Shown here in pieces: positions 1 through 10,200 of a stretch of DNA of 64,000 bases. Under the pieces are notes generated by a model. The model was not told the DNA's origin. It searched no databases and saw nothing but the letters and a program-made list of their open reading frames with translations. The stretch is from Hofstenia miamia. Taxonomy: Eukaryota > Xenacoelomorpha > Acoela. Position 1 is the stretch's first letter; the number at the start of each line of letters is the position of its first letter. A program made the translations under genes and the position numbers. The DNA lies in contig SCFE01000004.1 of assembly GCA_004352715.1 (NCBI GenBank), positions 444,776 to 508,775 on the forward strand, read 5' to 3'.

Positions 1-1110
1 ATTTTGCAATGCTTCTCGCTCTAGTTGTAGCTAAGAGGGCTGTGTCGTCCATCATCATGAGAATGTGGAGGTTTCTTAGGAACGAATCGAGTGGTGATCG
101 GTTTTTGACAAGTAAGATTAACCTATCCACAAAAAGTATAAACAGGATACAGGACGGCGGTGAGCCTCGTTTAACTCCAACAGAAGCACAAATCATCAAG
201 GACCCTAGCATGAATGCAGTGTTTGAATATATTGTCCAAATCAGACGTAGTAGCTTCTTCCTGCATCCGATTGAGAGTAAGATTTCGAGTATTTTAATCC
301 GAAGTACTCTATCATAAGCCTTCTGGAAATCGACGAAAACTATAAACAGTTTAGATTTAGTTCTCTTTGCATTGTCAATAAGAAGCCTTATTGTCAATAT
401 TTGTTCAATGCATCCTTTTCCTTTTTGAGCACCGGTTTGTTCATTTTGGGTTCGATACTATAGGGATAATCGGTTGGAAACAAGGGATTCAAGAATTTTA
501 GCCATCGCGTCACAGACACTAATTCCTCTGTAATTTGAGGGGTCGAATCGTTCGCCTTTTTTGAAGATCATAGATAATCGAGAAATACACCAGTTCGTCG
601 GCCAAATGCACAAATTAAATATAATGTTGAACAAAATTGTCAGTTGGATCAGCATGCTCATAGGTAGGTATCTGAAAAGGCCGGGATACACACCGTCTAG
701 ACCAGCGGCTTTATCCTTCATCCATCTAGCAAAGCGTGTCGTTTCGTCGGGAATGAAATCGTCATCGAGAATCGGGATGTAAGGCGCTGTCTCGCAATCA
801 AAATTATTCACCTCGATTCGATTGGCAGGATTTAGAAGCTCTTCACAGTGGTTTTTAGAAGTTACATCGTCAGGGCTGTCCGATGATGATTCCGCAATCT
901 CTCCTTTCCAATTAATGGCTTTCCATAGTGTTCTATCGTCATGATTGTTGCAAAGGTAGGTCCATCTTGATTCTCCGGGAGCTCACTGGGGGTGTCCACA
1001 ATGTTGGATGTTCTTGGAATCAAGGGCTACCGTCTTAATATTTTCGGCTACCGATTCTACTATGGCGTCTATATCGTTTGCCCTAACGCCCACGGCATCA
1101 ATTTCAATTC
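1..1110 (-). pseudogene. L1-like LINE ORF2 fragment: reverse transcriptase
   Basis: Reading the minus strand downward gives a non-LTR reverse transcriptase. Visible pieces in order are the finger region (KAAGLDG, then IFKKGERFDPSNYRGISV near 540-700), motif A (VFVDFQKAYDRV, about 320-350), motif B (GVKRGSPPSCILF, about 140-180) and an active-site box read as MMDDTALLAT near 25-60, where the usual Tyr or Phe before the two Asp is Met. The frame is broken around 455, so this is a dead copy. The stretch from about 1000 to 812 keeps the linker that normally joins endonuclease and RT. The element continues beyond the left edge. The clade call (L1/Tx1-like) rests on the ORF1 type next door and is less sure than the RT call. 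Confidence 0.8.
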
Positions 1111-1434
1111 TCTTGACTTCTCAAAGATTCAGAAAAGTCACGAGTGTTGATCTGATTAGGCCGTGGACATTTCCGTTCTTGAGATGGAAAAACGTATTCC
1201 CCAAGCAACATAGATCGTTTTGAGAGCTGTTCAGAGCGGATACCAAAGGTAAAAGCAGGAAATTGAAAACAAACATCTAGCAATGCATGGTCTGAAGGTA
1301 TGTGTTCTGACCTGATTTTAAAGTTAGCTTCCAAAAATTCCGAGAAGCAATTGCGTAATCGACGGTTGCTATCCACCTTCTTTTCTTCCTTAACGCTAAA
1401 CACAATTCGGATTCATTGCTATGAGTCATTTTAT
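1104..1434 (-). pseudogene. L1-like LINE: C-terminal remnant of AP endonuclease
   Basis: Two overlapping minus-strand frames together show the end of an apurinic-type endonuclease: an IDYAIAS-like motif followed by a SDHALL box, the conserved C-terminal histidine motif of LINE endonucleases. The two halves lie in different frames, so a frameshift separates them. Almost all of the N-terminal endonuclease is missing, because the remnant begins only tens of bases after the end of ORF1. This indicates an internal deletion at the ORF1/ORF2 junction. Confidence 0.6.
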
Positions 1435-2201
1435 TTATAAAAAATGAAGTAGTCTATAAGATTCAATTACCATGCCATCGCGTGTTTCTTTGCGCGTTTT
1501 TCTGTCGTATCTTATATCGCAACCAGCATTTAGCATTTTTGCTCGTTCGTCCTTGACAAAATTACGCAACCGCGCATCTTCTTTGCGAAATATAGGATGG
1601 ACATCAGGTTTTAGGTAAATTTTATTGAAAGGGTTTCCGGCTTCTTTGAGGTTTTTAGCATTAGCGAGAATCTCTTTACGTGTTGCGTTTGTTCGGAGAT
1701 GAACAAGGATGGGTCGCTTCTCTCCTCTCTCCTGACCCTTTATATCTGCGAAGCATGATCTCTCAATGCCTATCTTATCGAATATAGCAGCCACTTTTCC
1801 AATGTCATTGGAAGCGGCACCAATGTTTTCAGTTTCACTTAACCTCATAATCACAAGATTGTTTACTCTAGTCTGAAAGTCCATATTTTCAAGGAAAATT
1901 TGCTGAGTATGTGCTGCAGCTGATAGGGATTAACGATTAACTTTGTTTTTTGTCAGATTGTTCACCTTATTTTCAACAACTGAATCAGATCGTTCACCTT
2001 ATTTTCAACAACTGAAGCGGACGTTCTGAGGTTAAGCAATTCGTCATTCATGGCCTTTTGAGCATCAGAAAGGTTTTTGAAATTTCCTTTAAGATCATCT
2101 GACATCTGATTAATTGACTTTTGGGACCTCTTGATGTCGCTATTATCGGAACATATTTTCTGCAGTATGCATTTAGTTGAGGCACTAGCCGTTAAATACA
2201 T
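1435..2201 (-). pseudogene. L1-like LINE ORF1 (coiled coil plus RNA-binding domain)
   Basis: The upstream frame (1962-2201) is a Lys/Asp/Asn-rich heptad-like segment (SINQMSDDLKGNFKNL and VENKVNDL), a probable coiled coil. The following 149-residue frame (1435-1884) has the pattern of L1-type ORF1 proteins: RVNNLVIMRL, then KRPILVHLRTNATRKEIL, then a basic tail. These proteins form trimers and bind the element's RNA. The two frames are split near 1890-1960 by stops and a partial local duplication (GTTCACCTTATTTTCAAC occurs twice at about 1960-2010). Order ORF1, endonuclease, RT on one strand supports one element. Confidence 0.65.
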
Positions 2202-2205
2202 TACA

Positions 2206-3937
2206 AATACAAAGGTTCAAAAAACCTCCAAAATTCTGGGTTGAATTTCAACATACTATGTTTTAGTGTGACGGTTATAAATGAGAAAGAATTGTGTATA
2301 CTAGTCAAAAGCTAAAATATACTTTTGCAAATGATAAACAAACGAACTATTGCAACATAATTCTTTTGACCTTTTTATGCTTACAAAAAATTACTTAAAA
2401 AATTCATTATAATTCAATCAAGTAAGTGTTCCACGCATAGTTTTCAAATGCTTGTTAATTCTATGTGAAACGTACCCATGTCCATTTGTTGATTTATGTT
2501 GCATTTGTTCTACCAATTCTCGAAGCAATCATTTTGTCAATTTCTTCATATCATTTTTGAATATTCTAACCCACCATTAAATGCACTCACTGCTTTGGCT
2601 TTGATCTTTTATAATTATTATCTTTTTCAACTCGATAAAAATAACAAAATAATTAATTAATCATCAATGTAAGGAAAATTATTGACCTTCCGTATTAAAT
2701 TAAATATTAATATTAAAGCTTTATCTAATGGAATTGAAAATTTTCACTAAATATCAAGCAATCAATCTACATTTAATTTTGCAAGAGAAGGCGTACTCAT
2801 CCATGGTTATTAAGAAATTAAATTATTTTAAGTTTGCTGTTTATTTTGCGTCCTCACTTTCATATTTTGTTAATATTAAATTTACACCAATATCGAAGGC
2901 ATAATTTATATGCAAACACATGAAATTTGAATTTTGTATGTAGCAACAGGCTTGCTTTTGATTATCCACAAGGCTATTCTGGACTAGCTTTTACAGCTTT
3001 TTGCTAGCAGGGGTGGGGGAGTAACAATAATTGATTTTGTGCTGCTCCTTGCATAGGAATAAGCTATTTTAGAGCTTAAATAATAGTTGTTTGAGAACAA
3101 TTTGTTTGAATTTCTGAATGTTTACAAACATAATCCAGTCTAAAAGGTAATCTAAGCCCAAAGTTTTTCAACAATGATTGTATATTTAGTTCAACTAAAC
3201 TGTGCCTGAAATCAGAAGAGAAACATTCGAAGATTAAATTGATTTAATTAATTTCACATATTTTCATTTAAATATTGTAAACTACACGTTTGATTGATAA
3301 CATTTAATGAAAGCCCATGGTCTACCGTTTCCTTAAAACTTTCATGATGAATTAAAAAAATTTCATTTTAATAAACTCTAAGATTAAAGATCTTTAAATA
3401 AAGAATTTCAAAAACTCGGTCATTCCTCCTGCTAATGGCATTGAAAAAGTAAATGAACCGAAAGTGGTAAAAGGACAATTTACTGATAATTTCGTTTTGC
3501 TCTTTATGCTTACACAAGTGTGGGAAAAGTTTCTTCGCTAAAGATTAAACACATAGGCTAGATGAAATATAAATTTTTCTAGTCATTGTAAATAGTAGAC
3601 CTAGGCTTGCACCTGTATCATACATCCTACATACCATGAAAACCAAATCTTAGATCTAGCATGCCACAGTATTCAAAGCAACCCATTCCGCAAAGCCAAA
3701 ACGTTTCAATAATTTTTCAGAAGAATAATTGCCTCAGCCAATTTTATTCATCCTCATACAAAAATTAATCTATATAGTTCTTCTTCTCATTTCAAAACTG
3801 GATAAAAGTTTCTCTTCTGTCGAGTTCTTTCACATTATTTATATTTTGCTGTTGTTCTAGTTGTCCCATAGTTAGTGGGCTAAACTTTTACTAACTTTTT
3901 CATTCTACTGTTTTTGTATGATACGACAACATAGTCT
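2206..3937. other. AT-rich intergenic stretch, nothing recognised
   Basis: No long frame, splice-supported exon or terminal repeat was recognised between the L1-like remnant and the TAA tract of the R4-like element. Only short A/T runs are seen. Confidence 0.5.
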
Positions 3938-3968
<31 letters not shown>

Positions 3969-3985
3969 CTATTATGATTATTATT
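3938..3985. repeat. (TTA)n tract at the 3' end of the R4/Dong-like copy
   Basis: An imperfect TTA repeat directly abuts the 3' end of the minus-strand retrotransposon. On the element's own strand it reads TAA. A matching TAA tail follows the second copy at 62573. Confidence 0.8.
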
Positions 3986-4163
3986 CTTGCATCTCACAGC
4001 TTCATGCTGGTATCCCTCTCCCCTCTCGGAACTCACCAGTTCCTAGGGAGTCTGAGAGCTTTCCTCAGGACTCTTGCTGTACCTAACAATTAACAATTCT
4101 GTGCGACCACCCCTCCCCACTTTGGTACTCCCAACTCCTCCAAGTATCTCGTATGCTTCTTAC

Positions 4164-4700
4164 TCACTGCCCTAGTGCGCCTACTACTACCGGGACTGCT
4201 TCAACTTTCTTTAGCTTCCACAGCCTATCTATTTCCTCTGCCAACTCTCTATACTTGTCTATCTTCTCTTTCTCCTTGCTTTCTACATTCCTGTCCTTTG
4301 GTACTGCTATGTCTATTACTGTTCCTAATCTCTTCTCTTTGTCTACCACTACTATGTCTGGCCTCTGGCCTTCTATCACTTTGCTCGTCTGTCGTCTGTA
4401 GTCCCACAGTATCTTAACCTTCTCATTTCTCATTTTACCCTGCGGATTGTGCTCATACCACTTGTCTCCTGCTTCTAACCCATGCTGCCTGCTCAACTTC
4501 CAGTGTACCATTCGTCCTACCTTGTCATGCCTGAACCTATATTCCTTCTCCGCCATCTTCTCACATCCTGCTATCAGGTGATCTACTGTCTCGCACTCTT
4601 TCTTACATAGTCTACACTTATCACTTACTTCCACTCTTCTGTCCATATGCTTCTTCACCCAGTTTGTTCTTATTGCTTGCTCTTGTGCTGCCATTATCAA
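4164..4700 (-). pseudogene. R4/Dong-like ORF: CCHC finger and restriction-like endonuclease
   Basis: The protein end shows a CCHC finger (CRLCKKE..TVDHLIAGC) and, 80 residues on, the REL pattern RPDIVVVD..TVIDIAVPKD followed by KEKEKIDKYREL. This matches the PD-(D/E)XK-type nuclease of R2/R4 elements that nicks the target for target-primed reverse transcription. The key Asp residues of RPD and ID are present. The frame stops early at GALGQ, whereas the sister copy at 61999-62523 reads 35 to 40 residues further. The join to the upstream thumb frame (4704-5243) is broken by a short AT insertion near 4700. Confidence 0.8.
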
Positions 4701-4703
4701 TTA

Positions 4704-5243
4704 TCAATTTTCTCTTTTAAGTCTTAAGTCCCTTAACCAATTGTTGCTCTCTTCTCTGTCACACTTTTCTGTGTTCCTCCAGTCTTCTCCATGTATTGCC
4801 TTCTGCCTATACCTTGTATGTCTCTCTGATTCCATCCTACACCGGTATCCGGTCTTTCTTTCATTTTTCATTTTTACCTTCCTTAACTCCTTAGTGACCT
4901 CCAGTATTGACCCTCTAGGTTGTGCTTCTACGTATTCCTTTAGCCCTAGTGCTTCTGCTTCCTCCACACTTGGCAGTCCTTTCCCTCCCTTATGCCTTGC
5001 CATGTGCAGCCTATCTACATCTCCATTTAAGTTGAATGCTCTCTCTGCTGCTAGTATCTTCCTTGTTTCTCTGTCTAATTCCCTATTTTCATTCTTGTTC
5101 CACCTAACTATTCCTGCCGAATATCGCAATACTGGTATCGCCCATGTATTAATTGCTTTTATACTATTCTGCCCATTCAATGCTGACTTCTGTAGTACCT
5201 TGTACCTTCTCCTCTTGTATACTTTCCTTAGCCTCATCTTCAT
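4704..5243 (-). pseudogene. R4/Dong-like ORF: RT thumb and linker region
   Basis: A 179-residue frame rich in Lys, Arg and Glu covers the region after the RT palm (motifs such as NTWAIPVLRYSAGIVRWNK and RETRKILAAE). It is the same protein as 61210-61776 with many single differences, showing two copies of one family. It continues upstream through 5362 into the N gap. Confidence 0.75.
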
Positions 5244-5362
5244 TTCCTCGTGATCTGTTCTGTCCTTTGTCCTTACTCCAAATACTTGTACCCCTCTTTG
5301 ACTTCCTCAATCTTATCCCCACTGCTTGTCCTCAAACCATCCCCATTCCCCATCTTGCCCCT

Positions 5363-5931
5363 NNNNNNNNNNNNNNNNNNNNNNNNNNNNNNNNNNNNNN
5401 NNNNNNNNNNNNNNNNNNNNNNNNNNNNNNNNNNNNNNNNNNNNNNNNNNNNNNNNNNNNNNNNNNNNNNNNNNNNNNNNNNNNNNNNNNNNNNNNNNNN
5501 NNNNNNNNNNNNNNNNNNNNNNNNNNNNNNNNNNNNNNNNNNNNNNNNNNNNNNNNNNNNNNNNNNNNNNNNNNNNNNNNNNNNNNNNNNNNNNNNNNNN
5601 NNNNNNNNNNNNNNNNNNNNNNNNNNNNNNNNNNNNNNNNNNNNNNNNNNNNNNNNNNNNNNNNNNNNNNNNNNNNNNNNNNNNNNNNNNNNNNNNNNNN
5701 NNNNNNNNNNNNNNNNNNNNNNNNNNNNNNNNNNNNNNNNNNNNNNNNNNNNNNNNNNNNNNNNNNNNNNNNNNNNNNNNNNNNNNNNNNNNNNNNNNNN
5801 NNNNNNNNNNNNNNNNNNNNNNNNNNNNNNNNNNNNNNNNNNNNNNNNNNNNNNNNNNNNNNNNNNNNNNNNNNNNNNNNNNNNNNNNNNNNNNNNNNNN
5901 NNNNNNNNNNNNNNNNNNNNNNNNNNNNNNN
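5363..5931. other. Assembly gap of 569 N
   Basis: The gap removes the catalytic palm of the R4-like RT. Both flanks belong to the same element. Confidence 0.99.
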
Positions 5932-6323
5932 AGCGTCCTCAATACCCACCTATGCGATATGCTGTCATACGCCTTCCTGTAGTCTATCCATGCCATTGCT
6001 AAGTTTGTCTTCCTTCTTCTACAATTCTCCACCACTGCCCGGTCTATCAATAACTGATCTTTGCATCCTCTTGTATTTGTCCTACATCCCTTCTGCTCCT
6101 CTGGTATCAACCTGTTCTGTTCTAAGTAACATGCCAGCCTACTTGAAATTACAGAAGTTAGCAATTTCCAAGTTGTTGGCAGACATGTTATTGGCCTGAA
6201 GTTGCTTGCCTCACTGCCTTTCTTTGGGTCTTTCTGTATCAGAAATGTCCTTCCCACTACCATCCACTCTGGACACCCACTCACCACACACTCCTCCAAT
6301 GCTACTGCTAGTCTCTCATGCAT
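5932..6323 (-). pseudogene. R4/Dong-like ORF: N-terminal half of reverse transcriptase
   Basis: On the minus strand the frame reads HERLAVALEECV, GRTFLIQKDPKKGSEASNF, RPITCLPTTWKLL and then motif A with the catalytic Asp in AWIDYRKAYDSI. These are RT blocks 0 to 3 of R4/NeSL-type elements. The sequence then enters the gap. Upstream, the frame runs without a stop into a piece of the element's own C-terminal nuclease. Confidence 0.8.
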
Positions 6324-6505
6324 TTCCGCTGCCAACTCCCTGTAGTTGTCAATCTTCTCTTTCTCCTTGCTTTCCACTTTTCTGTCCATGGTGCTGCTAT
6401 GTCTATCACTGTTCGCAATCTTTTCTCTTTGTCTACTACTACTATGCCTGGCCTCCGCGCTTCTATCACCTTGCTTGTCTGTATGTTGAAGTCCTTCTCA
6501 TTTTC
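6324..6505 (-). other. Displaced REL-endonuclease segment inside R4-like copy
   Basis: About 180 bases match the nuclease region of the sister copy (62125 to about 62320: ENEK, QTSKVIEARRP, VDKEKRL, then KEKEKID.YREL), but sit between the N-terminal region and the RT of copy 1. The Asp of RPD is Gly here, a 15-16-base block is missing, and there is a frameshift near 6390. It replaces the sequence expected between FETQEG and HERLA. Confidence 0.75.
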
Positions 6506-6524
6506 TGCGAAGCCTTCTTGAGTC

Positions 6525-6804
6525 TCAAACTTCATATTGTCTCTTGCCCTCAGCTTCTGCAACTACTCTCTGCTTAAGTTCTTCTCTTGCAGTTTCTATT
6601 GTCCTCCCTTTACCTACCCTGCACCTGTCCTTCATCGCCTTACTTGTCCTGATCTTCCCTATTTGCTGCCTAATCTTTGCCACTTTATTCTCAATTCTTC
6701 TTTCCCATGCTGGCTTTCGGTCTCCCTTATCTTCTTGTTGCCTTTTGTTCTTCATGTCCATGCCTACATTCTTCATCAGTTCCCATGCGCCTTCATACAC
6801 TAAG
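6525..6804 (-). pseudogene. R4/Dong-like ORF: N-terminal basic region, 5'-truncated
   Basis: A frame with RKPAWERRIENKVAKIRQQI and a charged continuation, typical of the region before RT in R4-type proteins. It starts directly at the TAA tract, so the true 5' end of the element is absent. The polyasparagine that precedes it is translated microsatellite, not protein. Confidence 0.6.
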
Positions 6805-6805
6805 C

Positions 6806-6866
<61 letters not shown>

Positions 6867-6877
6867 GTTATTATTAA
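6806..6877. repeat. (TTA)n microsatellite at the 5' junction of R4-like copy 1
   Basis: A long, nearly pure TTA tract, with one TTG unit, borders the truncated 5' end of the element. On the element's strand it reads TAA, the same as at the other end. Confidence 0.9.
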
Positions 6878-6937
6878 TCATTTGTGCTTGAATAATTATT
6901 CTTATAGTTTTCCATTTGAGTTTATCATATTTCTGCA

Positions 6938-6943
6938 TTTATT
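6938..6943 (-). terminator. Candidate polyadenylation signal for the receptor-like gene
   Basis: AATAAA on the minus strand, about 220 bases after the stop codon at 7161. It is the first canonical signal seen downstream. The motif is common in AT-rich DNA. Confidence 0.35.
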
Positions 6944-7160
6944 CTTAGTCTCCGCACTTACGACAATAACTCAGACACTTATTGGAAAATCGTAGATGCG
7001 CAACCATTTAATGTAGCAACAACTATAATGCAATACTAAATAGTTATCCAGAAATTATGGAAAGTTACTTAATGTTGTATTGTTGTCTGCAAAATTTTCA
7101 ACGATAATTTAGTTAAACAACAAACTATAACACAAAAAATAGAATGTATTGCACAATAAA

Positions 7161-7265
7161 TTAACTAGAAAGATCGTATTTAATGAAAAACAAAGTTGCC
7201 AGCAAAAGGCATGATGAAAGCAAAGTGAATTTTCCAGCCGAGATTCTAAGCCAAAGTAGCTTTGC
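7161..7265 (-). CDS. Receptor-like gene, exon H (last; membrane segment and stop)
   Basis: After a T-rich tract and AG at 7266-7267, 34 codons end with TAA at 7161. The peptide AKLLWLRISAGKFTLLSSCL continues as a hydrophobic stretch and ends KYDLSS. It joins exon G in phase 0. The A.G.F.L spacing followed by a membrane helix is like TM7 of gustatory receptors. Confidence 0.6.
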   Translation of the reverse strand, partial: AKLLWLRISAGKFTLLSSCLLLATLFFIKYDLSS

Positions 7266-10200
7266 CTAAAATATCCAAATCAATCAAAAATCAATGGTTT
7301 ATAAATGACATTTTATAAAAAGTTTAACAACTCTTTGCTCCATGTAATGCATCCAAATACAAATATTCAGCATCTACAAATTGAGAAAGAACATGAAATT
7401 CGCAAGGTCAGAAAAGAGTTCAACTTAACTGTTATGAATGATTAAACAGTATAACTTAAATATGATATTTTGAATGGCCTTATGTATGATACATATGATA
7501 CAACGACTTTAAATATATTCAAGTAATCTTTTTGAGTTCAGAAATTTAAAATTTTGATAAAAAATTTTTGAAAAATTGCAGCAGGATTTCGTGCCAATTT
7601 TTATTCTATCGCACAAATGAAATTTTGAAATTATGTATTTGGATCCTTGCAAATTCAAGTAACACCATGCGTCCCATAGAACCCGAAAGATGTGGAAATT
7701 GTTAATTAAAAAGTATACAATGATTAAAAAGCTTTAAAGAAAATAATAATCTACCTTCATTTGACAGATTGAAACAAAGCTTAAGAATGAGTCCAATTCG
7801 TCAATTGTAGCATTTGTGTAACCAAACAACCTCATTTCTAATGCTAACTTCTGCAGTCTTCTTTCTATGGTGTTCACTCTACAGGCCTAGACTCAAAATC
7901 TGTTTCAACTCTATAATCTAAGCTTAAAGTACATGATTAAATACAAGTGTTTTTTTAATTTAAGGTAGTTATTTGTAAAGTAATTGAACAAATTCAATAA
8001 CGTCTATGCATTAAAACTTTAATTAAACTCAAGTTAATACAATTTTCAATTCTAAATAAACTTTTTCGGAAGCTGTAAACTGTAAATATTTATGAGAGAT
8101 TTTCTGCCATATATGTGCTTGCTGAGAATTCATTGATATCATAGAATATTTATGAACATGGACATCTGCATAGGCCTGGTAATTTTATGAGTTTGCTACC
8201 TTGTGAGCCGTGCAATCGGTTGTAGCATATAAGTAGTCTATGCATCAATCAACATCTACAGCATCAAAAACACAAGGAAGTTCAAAAAACCCTATGATTT
8301 CCACCTGCTACACACAGTAATGGCAGTGAATGCTGTAAAATTGCAGCAATTGAAGAGAATTGCCTATCACGGACATGGTCAAAGCTTTTGCTTCATAATG
8401 ACTGCTTGTCAAAAATTATAAAGAAAAGAGGGGGCCCAAATTGCAAAAGAATTTTTCCTTACCAAAATAAAAGTAGAGTTTATTAGAAATAATCTTAAAC
8501 AAATTTGACCCTCGCAAATTTTAAATTTGAGTCATTTGGGGCTCAAAAATACCAAAATAACAAAGTAATTATATAAATTTAAAAAATTGAGGCCCTAAAT
8601 TGGAAAAATGTCTTTAATAAATTTTTGTGACTGTAGAAGAGTTAGTAGAAAACATTTCATATGTTATAGTTATTTAAGGTTTAACTGAATAAAGAGTTAA
8701 TCCGGCAACAAAGGTCTTATTTATGTTTCAGAGCAATTTTCAATTAATGTATTTTCCTTTAAATCGGTTAGGATTGCTTAGCGCTGGCCTGGGATTGGGA
8801 CAAGATCGTAACCCTTTCCGTGTTTTTTACTTTAAGGCACTGACTTAGTGGATCTCGCACTTTTCCAAATGTTCCGTATTGTCTGTAAAATGGACTGGAT
8901 TTCATCAGAACTTAATCAGGTCAGTCTAGTCATATGACATAGTATTTCATGAAAACTCATAAAATTGCAGCATTATAAAATATTATATTATATTATATCT
9001 AATTTCAAATTGTGTTAGGATAAGAACCCATAACTTAAGTAATTATATTTATTTCTAAATTTAAAATACCTGAACTATAGGAAACATTGCAAGTAAAATC
9101 CAGGAAAATAGAATAACTCCCATGCTAATGAGGCAAATTAACACACAATTATTTTCATTGTCCGCTTTGAAATAGACCTTAATAAGTTCTGCCCAAATAA
9201 GTGAATCTAAACATAAACATAAAAGGAACATAAACATAAAAAAATCGATCAAACTTATGCCAAAAATCAAGATTACTAATATACCTTTATATGAAGACGT
9301 AACTAACTTTAAGGAATTTAAATCTAAACTATTTGCTGATAATGAAAATATTCTCAAGGATTTTGAAATGGAACATTGTGAATTAATATACAGTAATGTT
9401 AACAATTATAGCAAATGCAAAGAAATAATAATGAAGGTTTCAGCAAAATTGAGACATGTACTGGTTGGAAAAAAATTAAAGCTTGGTTTTGGAATTGTTC
9501 GTACTTTTGATCATTATTATGTAAGAAAATGTAGTAACTGTGGTGAATTTGGTCATTCTACAAAGGTATGTTCAATGAAAACATCTAACTGTATGTACTG
9601 CATGGATAATCACAACTATAAAAATTGTCCAGTTAAAAATGCTAAGGAAATGCATAAATGCATCAACTGCAAAAATTCAAATATGTTTCAGAAATCACAT
9701 AGTAACCATAACGCATTTAGTAAAGAGTGTCCTTTATATAAAAATCAAATGCAGTTAACTATTTTGAAGACCAATCATGAATTGTAATAAAAGTGCATAT
9801 GAAAATATCATACCCTGCAACAAAGTAAATGAAAAAATTGTAACTAAGAAGAATAAATTAAAATTAGTAAATACCAATTTCCAGAGTATTGTGAATAAAG
9901 TTGATAAATTTTACGATCTAATTTAGAATTTTGATGACAGTACAATCATTGGCGTGACGGAAACTTGGTTAAAATCTAATGACCACTTAAGAAGCTTAAA
10001 TGACAAATTTTTGATCTTACGAAGAGATAGAAGACAAGATTTAACACATAAAACTAGAGGTGGTGGTGTTTTACTAAATATACCACGCAAATTCAAACCA
10101 ATAATCAGAGATGATATTTTTGAAAATGATTCTGAATTTGATAGCTTATGGGTTCAATTTAATATATGTGGAGTCTGTTATTTGATCAATATAAGTTATT

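Larger units (their letters stand above)
3986..6805 (-). mobile_element. R4/Dong-like non-LTR retrotransposon, copy 1
   Basis: This is a site-specific type LINE carrying a restriction-like endonuclease (REL) at the C-terminus rather than an AP endonuclease. In element order: an N-terminal basic region (6525-6804), a misplaced REL segment (about 6324-6505), RT fingers and motif A (MAWIDYRKAYDSI, about 5940-6000), an N gap over the RT core (5363-5931), RT thumb (4704-5243), CCHC zinc finger and REL (4164-4700), and a 3' UTR to 3986. It lies between TAA-type microsatellites on both sides. Dong of Bombyx is known to insert into TAA repeats. The 5' end is truncated, and frames break near 4700 and 6390, so the copy is inactive. 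Confidence 0.8.

Noticed and set aside
6537-6891. Plus-strand frames with long Leu, Tyr or Ile runs
   Set aside because: Translated TTA microsatellite and antisense of the R4-like ORF.
7341-7400. Alternative last exon for the receptor-like gene, after CTTTCTCAATTTGTAG
   Set aside because: It has a good acceptor and phase 0 but only about 24 codons with no membrane helix. Exon H (7161-7265) gives a TM segment and a better ending. It could still be used alternatively.
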